Origin: Populus alba
Lineage: Eukaryota > Streptophyta > Magnoliopsida > Malpighiales > Salicaceae
Assembly (NCBI RefSeq): GCF_005239225.2
Contig: NC_133284.1
Span: 47,648,697 to 47,712,696, forward strand
Length of the DNA stretch: 64,000 bases
Direction: 5' to 3'
The notes under the pieces: model-generated
Databases searched by the model: none
What the model was told of the DNA's origin: nothing
The model's input: the letters and a program-made list of their open reading frames with translations, nothing else
Shown here: positions 44,038 to 55,345 of the stretch, in pieces
How the letters are laid out: each line of letters opens with the position of its first letter
How positions within the stretch are numbered: the first letter of the stretch is position 1
Translations under genes and position numbers: made by a program

Positions 44038-47000
44038 TCAATCTTTGTATACAGGATCACTCAATTCAGTAGAGTCATTTTCAACTGAAAAATTGTCAAA
44101 ATAAACTTTCAACCGATGCCCATTTACCTTGAAAACATTGCCATTCTTTGGATTCTCGATATCACAGGCCCCATATGGATACACATGTTTCACAATAAAA
44201 GGACCGCTCCATCTTGATCTTAGTTTTCCAGGAAATAAATGGAGTCGAGAATTATAAAACAAGACTTTTTGACCAACATTGAATGTTTTTCTCAGTATTT
44301 TCTTGTCATGAAACTCTTTGAGTCTTGCTTTATGAATTCTTGAATTTTCATATACATCATTTCTAATTTCCTCAAGCTCATTTATTTGCAATTTTCGCAG
44401 CTGACTAGCATCATCAATGTTTGAATTGAAAGCTTTAATAGCCCAATAAGCTTTATGTTCAATTTTCACAGGCAAGTGACAAGGTTTTCCATAGACTAGT
44501 CTATAAGGTGACATACCTAATGATGTTTTATATGCAGTTCGATAAGCCCAAAGTGCATCATTAAGTCTTAAAGACCAGTCTTTCCGATTAGGGTTCACCG
44601 TTTTCTCCAAGATCTGTTTGATCTCCCTATTAGCAAGCTCTACTTGTCCACTTGTCTGAGGGTGATAAGGGGTGGCAACTTTGTGTGTGATTCCATATTT
44701 CTTCATTAAAGAAGCAAATGGCTTGTTGCAGAAATGTGTTCCACCATCACTTATTATGGCTCGAGGAATTCCAAATCGACTCAAAATATTGTCTTTCAAA
44801 AACTTTATCACTGTTTTGTGATCATTGTTTCGACTTGGAATTGCCTCTATCCATTTTGAAACATAATCTACTGCGACTAATATGTACACGAAACCAAATG
44901 ATGGAGGAAATGGACCCATGAAATCTATACCCCAACAATCAAAGATCTCAATGACAAGAATAGGATTTAAAGGCATCATGTGATGTTTTGAAATAGATCC
45001 CAATTTTTGACAATTTTCACAAGTCTTGCAGAATGCATGTGAGTCTTTGAACATGGTGGGCCAATAAAATCCACTTTGTAAGATTTTTGCAGTTGTCTTT
45101 CTTGATGAGAAATGACCCCCACATGCCTCAGAATGACAAAATTTAATGACACTACTTACCTCATTGTCAGGAATGCATCTTCGAAATATTTGATCAGGAC
45201 AATATTTGAATAAATAAGGGTCATCCCAATAAAAGTTCTTCACTTCGTTCAAGAACTTTCTTTTGTCTTGGGTACTCCAATGAGCTGGCAATTGTCCTGA
45301 AATAAAAAAATTAACAATATTAGCAAACCAAGGCATCGTAGAAACGGAAAATAAAGATTCATCGGGAAAGTAGTCATCGATTGGTGTGATGTCAGATTTC
45401 GAATCTGTTGTCAATCTTGACAAATGATCTGCAACAACATTTTCGGTGCCTTTCTTGTCTTTGATTGTGATATCAAATTCTTGAAGTAACAAAATCCACC
45501 GCACCAATCTAGCCTTAGAATCTTTCTTAGAAAGAAGATATTTCAATGCTGCATGATCACTAAAAACAACAACAGGTGAGCCAACAAGATAAGATCTGAA
45601 TTTATCACAAGCAAATACTACTGCAAGTAATTCTTTTTCAGTGGTGGTGTAATTCATTTGAGCATTATTTAAAGTTTTACTTGCATAGTAAATCACATAA
45701 GGTTTCTTATCTTTTCTTTGTCCCAAGACAGCACCCACGGCATAATCACTAGCGTCACACATTATTTCAAAAGGTAATGACCAATCAGGAGGTTGAATGA
45801 CAGGAGCAGAAGTAAGCAAGTTTTTAAGTTTAACAAAGGCTTCTTCACAATGTTCAGTCCATTCAAAAATATTATCCTTTGTTAGAAGGTTACTCAAGGG
45901 CTTAGATATTACACTAAAATCTTTGATGAACCTTCTGTAAAAACCAGCATGTCCTAAGAATGATCTAACATCTTTAACAGATTTTGGTGTTGGTAAGTTG
46001 GCAATTAACTCGATTTTAGATTTGTCAACCTCAATTCCTTTCGATGAAACAATGTGACCAAGTACAATGCCGTTTGTTACCATAAAGTGACATTTTTCCC
46101 AATTCAATACAAGATTCTTCTCTTTACACCTGCTCAAAACCTTTTCTAAGTTAGTCAAACAATCATCAAATGAATCACCAAAAACAGAAAAATCATCCAT
46201 AAAAATTTCAAGAAAACGTTCAACCATATCACTGAATATGCTAAGCATGCATCTTTGAAACGTGGCTGGTGCATTACATAACCCAAAAGGCATCCTTCGA
46301 TATGCAAAAGTACCAAATGGACATGTGAAAGTAGTCTTCTCTTGATCTTCCAATGCAATTTCAATTTGATTGTAACCTGAATAGCCATCTAGGAAACAAT
46401 AAAATTCATGACCTGCAACTCTTTCTAGGATTTGGTCCATGAAAGGTAAAGGGAAATGATCTTTTCTAGTCATTGAATTAAGTTTCCTATAGTCAATGCA
46501 CATGCGCCAACCAGTAACAGTCCTAGTTGGAATTAACTCATTTTTCTCATTCGTTATCACAGTGACTCCAGACTTTTTGGGTACAACTTGGGTAGGACTT
46601 ACCCATTTGCTGTCAGAAATAGGATAAATGATTCCATTATCTAGAAGCTTAATGACTTCATTTTTCACTACTTCTTTCATATTAGGATTAAGCCTTCGTT
46701 GCATTTCTCTAGAGGGTTTAACATTTTCCTCCAAATAAATCCTATGTGTGCAAATCAAAGGGCTAATTCCTTTTATGTCAGCTATGGTCCATCCTAATGC
46801 ATTTTTGTGCATTTTCAAAATCTGTAATAACTTATCTTCTTGATGTGCATTAAGTTTGGAAGAGATTATTACCGGAAAAGTTTCATTTTCTCCCAAAAAT
46901 GAGTATTTGAGATTAAATGGTAACGGCTTCAATTCAGGTTTTGGTGGTTGAACACTTGAAGGTATGGGCTCAATTGATCGTGGTGGCAATTCTTCAATTT

Positions 47001-47130
47001 GTGGTCTCCAATTGCATGCCTTTGATTCTTCCTGAAAGTAGACCATTTGCAAATCATCAGATTCATCAATCTCAGTTTCACTAGAAGTGGTTTGAAATTG
47101 ATCATGAACTAATTTTTCAATAAAGTCCAC
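44038..47130 (-). CDS. RT-RNase H-integrase polyprotein (1,030 aa), copy 2
   Basis: Uninterrupted pol frame of a Ty3/gypsy element. [42 protein letters not shown] and the catalytic FMDD (46192-46203, about residue 310). RNase H begins [13 protein letters not shown] (about 455) with [12 protein letters not shown] linker ending [13 protein letters not shown] follows (about 560). Integrase zinc finger H-C...C-x2-C (about 660-706), core IDFMGPF (about 737), SDGGTHF (about 792) and [10 protein letters not shown] with D-x35-E (about 829), then the C-terminal domain to 1,030. All catalytic residues are present. It would normally be produced as the downstream part of gag-pol, so ATG 47130 is only the first Met after a stop at about 47158. 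As gag and protease are broken, it could act only if translated separately or in trans. Confidence 0.9.
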   Translation of the reverse strand: MDFIEKLVHDQFQTTSSETEIDESDDLQMVYFQEESKACNWRPQIEELPPRSIEPIPSSVQPPKPELKPLPFNLKYSFLGENETFPVIISSKLNAHQEDKLLQILKMHKNALGWTIADIKGISPLICTHRIYLEENVKPSREMQRRLNPNMKEVVKNEVIKLLDNGIIYPISDSKWVSPTQVVPKKSGVTVITNEKNELIPTRTVTGWRMCIDYRKLNSMTRKDHFPLPFMDQILERVAGHEFYCFLDGYSGYNQIEIALEDQEKTTFTCPFGTFAYRRMPFGLCNAPATFQRCMLSIFSDMVERFLEIFMDDFSVFGDSFDDCLTNLEKVLSRCKEKNLVLNWEKCHFMVTNGIVLGHIVSSKGIEVDKSKIELIANLPTPKSVKDVRSFLGHAGFYRRFIKDFSVISKPLSNLLTKDNIFEWTEHCEEAFVKLKNLLTSAPVIQPPDWSLPFEIMCDASDYAVGAVLGQRKDKKPYVIYYASKTLNNAQMNYTTTEKELLAVVFACDKFRSYLVGSPVVVFSDHAALKYLLSKKDSKARLVRWILLLQEFDITIKDKKGTENVVADHLSRLTTDSKSDITPIDDYFPDESLFSVSTMPWFANIVNFFISGQLPAHWSTQDKRKFLNEVKNFYWDDPYLFKYCPDQIFRRCIPDNEVSSVIKFCHSEACGGHFSSRKTTAKILQSGFYWPTMFKDSHAFCKTCENCQKLGSISKHHMMPLNPILVIEIFDCWGIDFMGPFPPSFGFVYILVAVDYVSKWIEAIPSRNNDHKTVIKFLKDNILSRFGIPRAIISDGGTHFCNKPFASLMKKYGITHKVATPYHPQTSGQVELANREIKQILEKTVNPNRKDWSLRLNDALWAYRTAYKTSLGMSPYRLVYGKPCHLPVKIEHKAYWAIKAFNSNIDDASQLRKLQINELEEIRNDVYENSRIHKARLKEFHDKKILRKTFNVGQKVLFYNSRLHLFPGKLRSRWSGPFIVKHVYPYGACDIENPKNGNVFKVNGHRLKVYFDNFSVENDSTELSDPVYKD

Positions 47131-47159
47131 TTCCTGTAAATCATTATCATCTCCAGGTT

Positions 47160-49370
47160 ACTTGTAAATGTTGAAAATATTCATCTCCAATGTCATGTTT
47201 CCAAATGATAGTTTCATCAGTCCATTCCTACAATTAATCAATGCATTTATCGACTAAAATCTACAAAATCTACAGGGTAAATGAATTTATCGACTTGTAC
47301 TAACACATCTTCAACTATTCCTCTAGGCACTTTTACAGATCTATCAGCAAGTAAAAGAGTTATAGAGGTTGGTTTTAACTCACCTAGATTGAGACTTTGA
47401 AAGACTGAATATGGAAGTAAATTCACACTAGCTCCAAGATCAAGTAAGGCTCTTTCAATTTTATGTTCTCCAATAAAGCAAGAAATTGTAGGACAACCAG
47501 GGTCTTTATATTTCAAAGCATTATTGTTTTGAAGAATGGCACTTACTTGTTCGGCTAAAAAGGCTTTCTTTTTCACATTCAGTTTTCTCTTCACGGTGCA
47601 CAGATCTTTCAAAAATTTAGCATAGGAAGGAACCTGTTTAATAGCATCCAACAAAGGTATATTGATCCTTACCTGTTTGAAAGTTTCAAAGATTTCAGAG
47701 TTGTGATTGACTTTCCTTTGTTTGGTCATGGCATGAGGAAATGGAAGTGTTGGCGGGGAATAATCCTTCTCTTTGCAATGTTCAGGTTCAACCCATTCCT
47801 TACCCTCAGAGATAGACTCATCATCTTTCTCACAAGGTTCAAGAATGGGTTTTTCAATAACCTTACCACTACGAAGAGTGATGACTGATTTGACTTGATC
47901 CATGTGTTGGCTTCCAGAACTACTCGCATTTGCATTGTATTGCCCCTTTGGATTTTGTTGTGGTTGAGATGGAAACTTACCTTTCTCTTGGAAACTGAGA
48001 GCAGATGTTAATTTTGCAAGAGCATCTTTAAAATCTGTCATGCTTTGAGCAAGTTGAGTGTTGATTGTCTCCTGCTTTTCAATGAATGCATGCAATGTTT
48101 CCTCAAAATTTCTTCTAGGAGGTGGAGCATAAGGAGGTGCATATCCATGAGAATTTTGAAAATTATGGTGTGCTTGAAATGGTGGCTGTGAAGTTTGTGC
48201 ATTGTTGCTATCACTCTTCCAACTGAAATTTGGGTGATTTCTCCAACCAGGGTTATACGTTTGGGAGTATGGGTTATGGTTGGGTCTTTGAAAACTGTTT
48301 AAAGCATGGGCTTGTTCATGGAGGCATTCCTTAAAAGAAGGCAAAGTTGGATAATCATTTGTTGAGTGTTCATTGGTTTCACAGATTTGACACACAATGT
48401 CTTGAACAGATTTTAATTGACCACTTTTTTTCAATTCAAGTGCTTCGACTTTTCTAGCTAAAGATGCAAACTTAGCTTGAAGGTCATGATCTTCCCTAAA
48501 GTTGTGCATACCTCCACTAGATGTATGAGGTTGTGTTTTACTTGGTGCCTCATAAGTACCTGTGGTGTCCTAATTTTGAGCATTTTCGGCTAGCAAGTCT
48601 AGGTACTCCATTGCTTCATTAGGGTCTTTATCTTCGAAAGTTCCATTGCACATCAATTCAACCATTTGCCTATCTCTAGGTGTTAAACCTTCATAAAAAT
48701 GTGAAACCAATCTCCATGTTTCAAAACCATGATGTGGGCAAGTATTAAGCAAATCTCGATACCTATCCGAACATTGGTAAAATGTTTCTTCTGGTTTTTG
48801 AGTGAAAGTGATGATTTGTCTTTTGAAAGAATTTGTTCTGTGAGATGGAAAAAACTTCTTTAAAAATTGTTGTTGCATTTCATCTCAAGCACGAATGGAT
48901 CCTGGTCTCAAATTTTATAGCCATGTTTTAGCTTTATCTTTTAATGAAAAAGGAAAAAGCTTTAATCGAATGGTGTTCATGCTACAATTTGAGTCATTAT
49001 AGGTATTACAGACCTCCTCAAATTCCCTTAAATGCAAATATGGATTTTCTAGGTCTAAGCCATGAAAAGAAGGTAAAAGTTGAATAATGCCTGGCTTAAA
49101 ATTAAAATGAGATGCATCAGGAGGGAAAACTATGCATGAGGGTGCACTTGTTCTTGTGGGATTCATGTGGTCTCTAAGTGTTCTAATACGGTTATTCTCA
49201 TTATTCTCATTATGAAGCGATTGATTATCTTCTTCGGCCATATTTTCTGAAAATGATGAGGATACCCTACAAAGTCGACCACTTAATGTACGTGACCAAA
49301 CTCGCATGCACGTGTAAAAAAAGAATAAAAGGAAGAAAAGAAAATAGAAGAAAAAGAAACAAAACAACAC
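47160..49370 (-). pseudogene. Gag-protease, broken, copy 2
   Basis: Near-identical to the copy 1 gag but disabled. A stop follows DKAKTWL (about 48912; CAA in copy 1 is TAA). Another follows LLAENAQN (about 48570; TGG to TAG). The last knuckle Cys is Tyr (NDYPTL). After VDFV a deletion removes the ILGRPFLATS flap of the protease, giving VDFSR and a stop at 47247; a further stop lies in the tail. The protease DLGAS is still readable at about 47425. The first MAEED Met corresponds to about 49244. Confidence 0.88.
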
Positions 49371-49450
49371 AAAGAAAACAAAAGTTAGATAAAATGAAAA
49401 GTAAAAAGAGAAAATAAAATTAAATATTATAATTTATACAAGAATTTACC

Positions 49451-49468
49451 TCCCCGGCAACGGCGCCA
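49451..49468 (-). promoter_or_regulatory. tRNA-Asp primer-binding site, copy 2
   Basis: TCCCCGGCAACGGCGCCA on the plus strand is the exact complement of the copy 1 PBS. It lies six bases inside the LTR at 49475, and confirms minus-strand orientation. Confidence 0.92.
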
Positions 49469-49474
49469 AAAACT

Positions 49475-51264
49475 TGACACGACCAAAAGCTTGATGTCTT
49501 TTCCCAAGTGCAGGAGTGTCGAAGTAATAAATAACCCGGCAAGACCGGGGTCGAACCACAGAGAGGTTAATTGTATAAATTATAAATAACAATACAACAA
49601 CAACAACAACAATAACCATAACAATAACAATAACAATAACAATAACAATAACAATAATAATAATTATAATACTCAGTACGTGGCGTTGTTACACCTGAGA
49701 ACGATCCAAAAGATCAGGTCAACAGGTTTTCAGTCTATATACTGAGTTTATGAAAAAGATCAAAGGGATATATTACAGAATGTAAATAACAACAACAACA
49801 ATAATAATAAAAATAATAGTAAGTAAGTAGTGTAGTAGTAGTAATAGAAGTAGATGAAGAAATTAATGAGAACTTTGAGTTGGAAGATTAATGTAAGGAT
49901 TAAACAATGATAAAAACGAATGTCAAGGTTAGAGGATCCACTAATGGTACTTCAAACAAGTATAATATAAAACTCTTATTACTCAATTGGAAACCACACA
50001 TAAAGGAGGTTTCAATCAGATTATAAATTGTTAACATGATTACATTAGTTTATCTTATTCGAATAAAGCTAATACTTGTAAATGTTGGCAGGCATTCATG
50101 ATTATAACTTTATGTTAACAACAAAATCAAGTCCCTTTCATAGCTCAAGTGTCGGTTATAACCTTACAGTATGGGCTATGAAAGTACCAAGTATTTGTTG
50201 TACCAAGTGTTATACAACATAAATCTAGATTAACCATTTAACAAGCAAAGTATTTAAAAGTGAACAAGATAACAAATATAAAACATGTTAGTATCCAACG
50301 TTAAGGTCCATGTTAAGTTTATATTATACTTATTCTTTACACCATTAGTGTACCCTTTTCACCTTGACATAATTAACTTAGCTAAACATAATGAAAGAAA
50401 GAAACATAAATAGACAAGATAAGAATATAAATGAGAAAGAAGTTAACTAAGTAAAAGAAAGGAAATGAAGTGCATAAACTTGATATTAATGAAAGAAAAA
50501 CATAAGCAATACAAAGAGAGAAAGCAAGAGCATGATCTTGATCTGGAAACCAAGATGCCTCAATACATGGTAAGTGCCTCCTTTTATAGGCCAAAATTTG
50601 AAACTATTGATTTGTTAATTAATTGATGAGTGGGTGGCCACATCTTGACTTTGTGACAATCCTTATCTTCTTGTTTGAACAAGACGTCATTGCTAACATC
50701 ATAATTTGCCTAGAATCCTCAGGAATGTTCTAGGAAATTGTCTCAGCTTTCCAACAAAAAAAAAGATGAGGTCATTTGGACTTCTAGAACTCAAGATATG
50801 GGCTAAACACTAAATAGTGTCTGGGCTGTAGGACAGCTTCGTATTTCTTCGTTGTTCCTTCAGTTTGGACTTCAAAACGGCCTTTTTAAATCTTGGGCTC
50901 CTCATGAAAGTTGTAGGCCTTTGTCTTACCTTTCCATCCATATAAAATGGACTTAAATCCGAGATCTAGACCTCCAGATATGATCCAATTACCGAGCAAT
51001 GTTCCAGTTTGGACTGCACCGGCATCTCTTTTCTAAGTTTGGCCATCTCTTTGTCCTTTCACTTTCAATACTTAAACTCATCAATCAATCCTTTTATTTA
51101 TGTGATAGGCCTGCATTTAAGATGAGCATTTACCGTAAATTAAGGTATCTTATAGTATCAAACTTGTTATTATAAAACATGCTTTAGTTAAGGAGTTATT
51201 GATACTTCAAGTGCAAAATGATGATATAAAACCTTGATAAACATGCACTTTTAAGTACTAATCA
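49475..51264 (-). repeat. LTR shared by copies 2 and 3
   Basis: Full-length 1,790-bp LTR, from TGACACGACC to TAATCA. It is longer than the copy 1 LTRs because of an extra segment (about 49671-49790, ACTCAGTACGTGGCGTTG to the second AAC-repeat tract). The TATA box is at 50582-50588. To the left it is followed by a PBS and to the right by a PPT (CGTCCCCCAACC), so it serves as 5' LTR for copy 2 and 3' LTR for copy 3. Confidence 0.88.
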
Positions 51265-52558
51265 CGTCCCCCAACCAGCTTATTACTAGTCCCTAGTAAT
51301 CTAAAACGTTAAAATAGAGAAACAATTTGCAAGTATCACAAAGCAAGGCATTCATCATTCAACTTCTATTAATCTATCCAGATAAACAAACTCTCAGTAA
51401 ATTTATATTACTGCTTCATACTTCTTAAACAAGATATTAATAAACCTTTCTTTTTATGTGCCTCAATATATGAAAACATAGATGATGGGGCTTTTGTTGG
51501 AAGAAAACAATATTATGTTCAAATGTTTTAAGGTGAACTTCCTTGGGTTGGGATTTATATTATTATTACTCTTTTTTTTTTCTCTTTTTTTTTCTTTTTT
51601 TTCTCTTTTTTTTTTAATTTTATTTATATACACATACAACTTAAAAACATAATGTATATTTAACCCATGTAACGAGTTTTAGGCTAATGACTCCAGACCA
51701 GTTGGTCTTAGGGCATTAAGTGTTGAGACACCCCTACGAGCTTAACAACTCGGGTTGTAGATACTGATACGTAGATAGTGCAATGTTTGATTCCTTTAAG
51801 CTTTTCTCATTAAGCCAGGTAACAAGCTTTGGGCCAATAACTCCCCCAAGTCAATTGACTTTAGGGTATTAGGTGTTAAAAAAAACACCCCTTCGGGCTT
51901 AATTGCTTAGGTTAGGGAGGCTACGAAACCAAACTTATCTACGTTTTTATTATCATCAATATTATCATCTTTTTTTTTTTTTTTGCAAATTATATATTAA
52001 CCCTTACCCTTAGTTGTTACCTTCAACAAAAGAACATAAATAATGTAATAATCCAATGATGCAACCCACAATCATATGTTAAAGTGTGTGTGTGAAAATG
52101 AAGGTTTAATAATACTTGTTAAATGAGTATATGAGCAGAATCAAGTGATAACAATGCGAGAGTTTGTAAACCTGAATATTTCAAGAAGTATTCTAATAGG
52201 CCTTGTTATGAATATTGCAAATAACCATTAGAAAATTTTTTACTAAGATGCGTCTCAAGAATAATTCCTCTTTACTCTGCCATCCTAGTAATAACAGTTT
52301 TGCCAAATGGTTTTTTAAAGAAAAACAAAAAACAATTAGTTGGTTAGTTTCTTTTTTTTTTTTTCTTTTTTTAAACTACTACCCTCTCCCCCCAACCAAA
52401 ACGAGACATTGTCCTCAATGTCCTAAGATAGAAAGATAGAGTATAGAAGACATCACCTGAAACAACGAACAATGATAAACCTGAAACACACTTAAAGAAA
52501 TATAAGAAGTAACAAAACAAAATAATATGCTATTAATAAAGCCAAAAGACACAAGGTT

Positions 52559-52682
52559 TCACAGATGAAGGCTCAAATCTAATCTAAGCTTTTTACGGCT
52601 TTCCTTAGCTGACCAATCTAGGCGACTCATGCAAGGATCAATGGACAGGGATGAAAGATTGTAGTTGGTTAATCAAATTGTT
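52559..52682 (-). pseudogene. LOG 3' end fragment before the gap
   Basis: The last ~120 bases of the LOG pseudogene (stop complement at 52559-52561), up to the N run. The same sequence reappears after the gap at 53811 onwards. Confidence 0.8.
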
Positions 52683-53182
52683 NNNNNNNNNNNNNNNNNN
52701 NNNNNNNNNNNNNNNNNNNNNNNNNNNNNNNNNNNNNNNNNNNNNNNNNNNNNNNNNNNNNNNNNNNNNNNNNNNNNNNNNNNNNNNNNNNNNNNNNNNN
52801 NNNNNNNNNNNNNNNNNNNNNNNNNNNNNNNNNNNNNNNNNNNNNNNNNNNNNNNNNNNNNNNNNNNNNNNNNNNNNNNNNNNNNNNNNNNNNNNNNNNN
52901 NNNNNNNNNNNNNNNNNNNNNNNNNNNNNNNNNNNNNNNNNNNNNNNNNNNNNNNNNNNNNNNNNNNNNNNNNNNNNNNNNNNNNNNNNNNNNNNNNNNN
53001 NNNNNNNNNNNNNNNNNNNNNNNNNNNNNNNNNNNNNNNNNNNNNNNNNNNNNNNNNNNNNNNNNNNNNNNNNNNNNNNNNNNNNNNNNNNNNNNNNNNN
53101 NNNNNNNNNNNNNNNNNNNNNNNNNNNNNNNNNNNNNNNNNNNNNNNNNNNNNNNNNNNNNNNNNNNNNNNNNNNNNNNNNN
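52683..53182. other. Assembly gap (500 N)
   Basis: Exactly 500 N, a conventional placeholder size. The sequence resumed after it (53183) matches 51933 onwards rather than continuing 52682, so the true gap size is not known and may be zero or negative. Confidence 0.97.
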
Positions 53183-53810
53183 ACTTATCTACGTTTTTAT
53201 TATCATCAATATTATCATCTTTTTTTTTTTTTTTGCAAAATTATATATTAACCCTTACCCTTAGTTGTTACCTTCAACAAAAGAACATAAATAATGTAAT
53301 AATCCAATGTGCAACCCACAATCATATGTTAAAGTGTGTGTGAAAATGAAGTTTAATAATACTTGTTAAATGAGTCTATATGATGCAGAATCAAGTGATA
53401 ACAATGCGAGAGTTTGTAAACCTGAATATTTCAAGAAGTATTCTAATAGGCCTTGTTATGAATATTGCAAATAACCATTAGAAAATTTTTTTACTAAGAT
53501 GCGTCTCAAGAATAATTCCTCTTTACTCTGCCATCCTAGTTAATAACAGTTTTGCCAAATGGTTTTTTTTAAAAAACAAAAAACAATTAGTTGGTTAGTT
53601 TCTTTTTTTTTTTCTTTTTTTAAAACTACTACCCTCTCCCCCCAACCAAAACGAGACATTGTCCTCAATGTCCTAAGATAGAAAGATAGAGTATAGAAGA
53701 CATCACCTGAAACAACGAACAATGATAAACCTGAAACACACTTAAAGAAATATAAGAAGTAACAAAACAAAAAATATGACTATTAATAAAGCCAAAAGAC
53801 ACACAAGGTT

Positions 53811-54464
53811 TCACAGATGAAGGCTCAAATCTAATCTAAGCTTTTTACGGCTTTCCTTAGCTGACCAATCTAGGCGACTCATGCAAGGATCAATGACAGG
53901 GATGAAAGATTGTAGTTGGTTAATCAATTGTTCAACAGTAGCAGCAGAGATTATGATTTGTCATGCCGAAGATGTTAGAAATTCATGTTCCACAGCTTGA
54001 TCAAGGAAAGATAGCAACTTATCATAAAAACCATTAACATTTAACAAACCTATAGGTTTATGGTGAATGTGCAGTTGGGCCCAAGATGAAATATGAAAGA
54101 TCTCTTCCAATGTGCCCAGACCACCTGGTAAGGCAATGAAGGCATCAGCATGGTTAAACATGGTATTCAGTCGGTCAGACATTGTTGGGACCTGTAGTTC
54201 CTCTCCAATTGTTTTTCCAATGATGTAACTATTTGCTAAAGCTTTGGGGACAACCCCCAAAACTTGACTGCCTTCTAAAAATGCAGCCATTGAAACACCT
54301 CCCATTAACCCAAGGCTGCCTCCCCCATACACTAAATGAATCTTTCTCTCAGCTGGTACCTGACCAAGATGATTTGCTGATTCTAAAAACTCTTTTTCTT
54401 TCCCAGGACTGGATCCACCGAAAACACAAATATTTTTTATGTGATGACTTGAGGAACCTGCCAT
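53811..54464 (-). pseudogene. LOG pseudogene, copy 3
   Basis: The frame is open from ATG 54464 to the same TGA as copy 2 (Arg168, at 53961-53963). It carries S5, K10, P20, Q35 and N78 like copy 2, but retains M102, E120 and S126 of copy 1. It has its own changes L37P, G64E-type and G79S/D80Y. The shared stop shows that it descends from the same inactivated LOG as copy 2. Confidence 0.88.
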
Positions 54465-54724
54465 TTCTACACACTTCTATATTTGATGAATGTATGGGAT
54501 GAGTAGAAATTAAGGGAAGGAAGAGAAGAATTTATAGATGAAAAAGTGAAAAATGCAATCATACCACCTATATGTAGGCCAGCTGTAGTCTCACAACTCT
54601 CTCTCTGTATTATTTATTTTGACAAAGCATGTATGTACAGGTAGTTGTGATTGTGGCTCACATCTTCCCTTGGTTTTACGTCCAAGAACGGCTTAAAGCA
54701 TGTATTACACGATGCACATCTTCA

Positions 54725-55132
54725 CTAGGATGCGTTCTCAAGGGTCAATAAAAGATTATCTAAAAACCCTTTACTCAGGCCATCCTTAATGAATTGTATT
54801 TTATCTTCATGGTTTACAGATACCATTCCTAAAGAACGACATGTCGCATTACAAGTCCATCTGGCACATCTGTGACAGACTTTCAGTCGTTTTGCACGAC
54901 GTTTCTTTGCAAAAGTGCTTTTACTTGTTCCAGGCATGTGTGAAATGAAATAATTGGAAGACTCACCTGCTGATAATCGGACCTTTGCTTCAATCAGCCA
55001 ACGAATATCTTCAGGAATTCCATGGTTCATTAACAACCTCAATCTTTCACACCTAGCACGGTAAATTTTTGTAATCGCATTCTGAGGCAGAGCGGGAAAA
55101 TACTTTTTCAATTTTTCAAGAGTGGTGTCCAT
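54725..55132 (-). pseudogene. NABP-like ORF, frameshifted, copy 3
   Basis: Starts MDTTLEKLKK at 55132. It has one extra codon (AGESSNYF) from a CTG insertion and a one-base insertion near 54735 that changes the end to LENAS. The basic cluster and cysteines are unchanged. Confidence 0.6.
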
Positions 55133-55345
55133 CTTCAAATGAGAATTGGATGGGAGATTCAAAGAAAGAAGAAAGAGCAGAGAATTGCACAATTATATAC
55201 ACAGATATCAGTTATCATGGGAAACTGAAATAACCGACTTAAGAGTCACGGAAGTACCGTTATCCGCCATTTGACCGGGGTGAGAGAAACTAGAAAAACA
55301 AAAAGATACACCAAAACAAACACAAAAACAATGTGAGAAAAAGAA

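Larger units (their letters stand above)
40119..51264 (-). mobile_element. Athila-type copy 2, with intact pol frame and broken accessory genes
   Basis: On the minus strand: 5' LTR 49475-51264, tRNA-Asp PBS 49451-49468, gag (two stops), truncated protease, intact RT-RNase H-integrase frame 44038-47130, NABP-like remnant, LOG pseudogene, hairpin modules and a truncated 3' LTR 40119-41503. The right LTR is immediately followed by another internal region (copy 3), so it is shared between two element bodies and no target-site duplication can be read. Confidence 0.85.

Noticed and set aside
52651..53343. Long plus-strand ORFs crossing the N run
   Set aside because: The frames are open only because N codons cannot be stops. 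The flanks are minus-strand LOG and 3' non-coding sequence.
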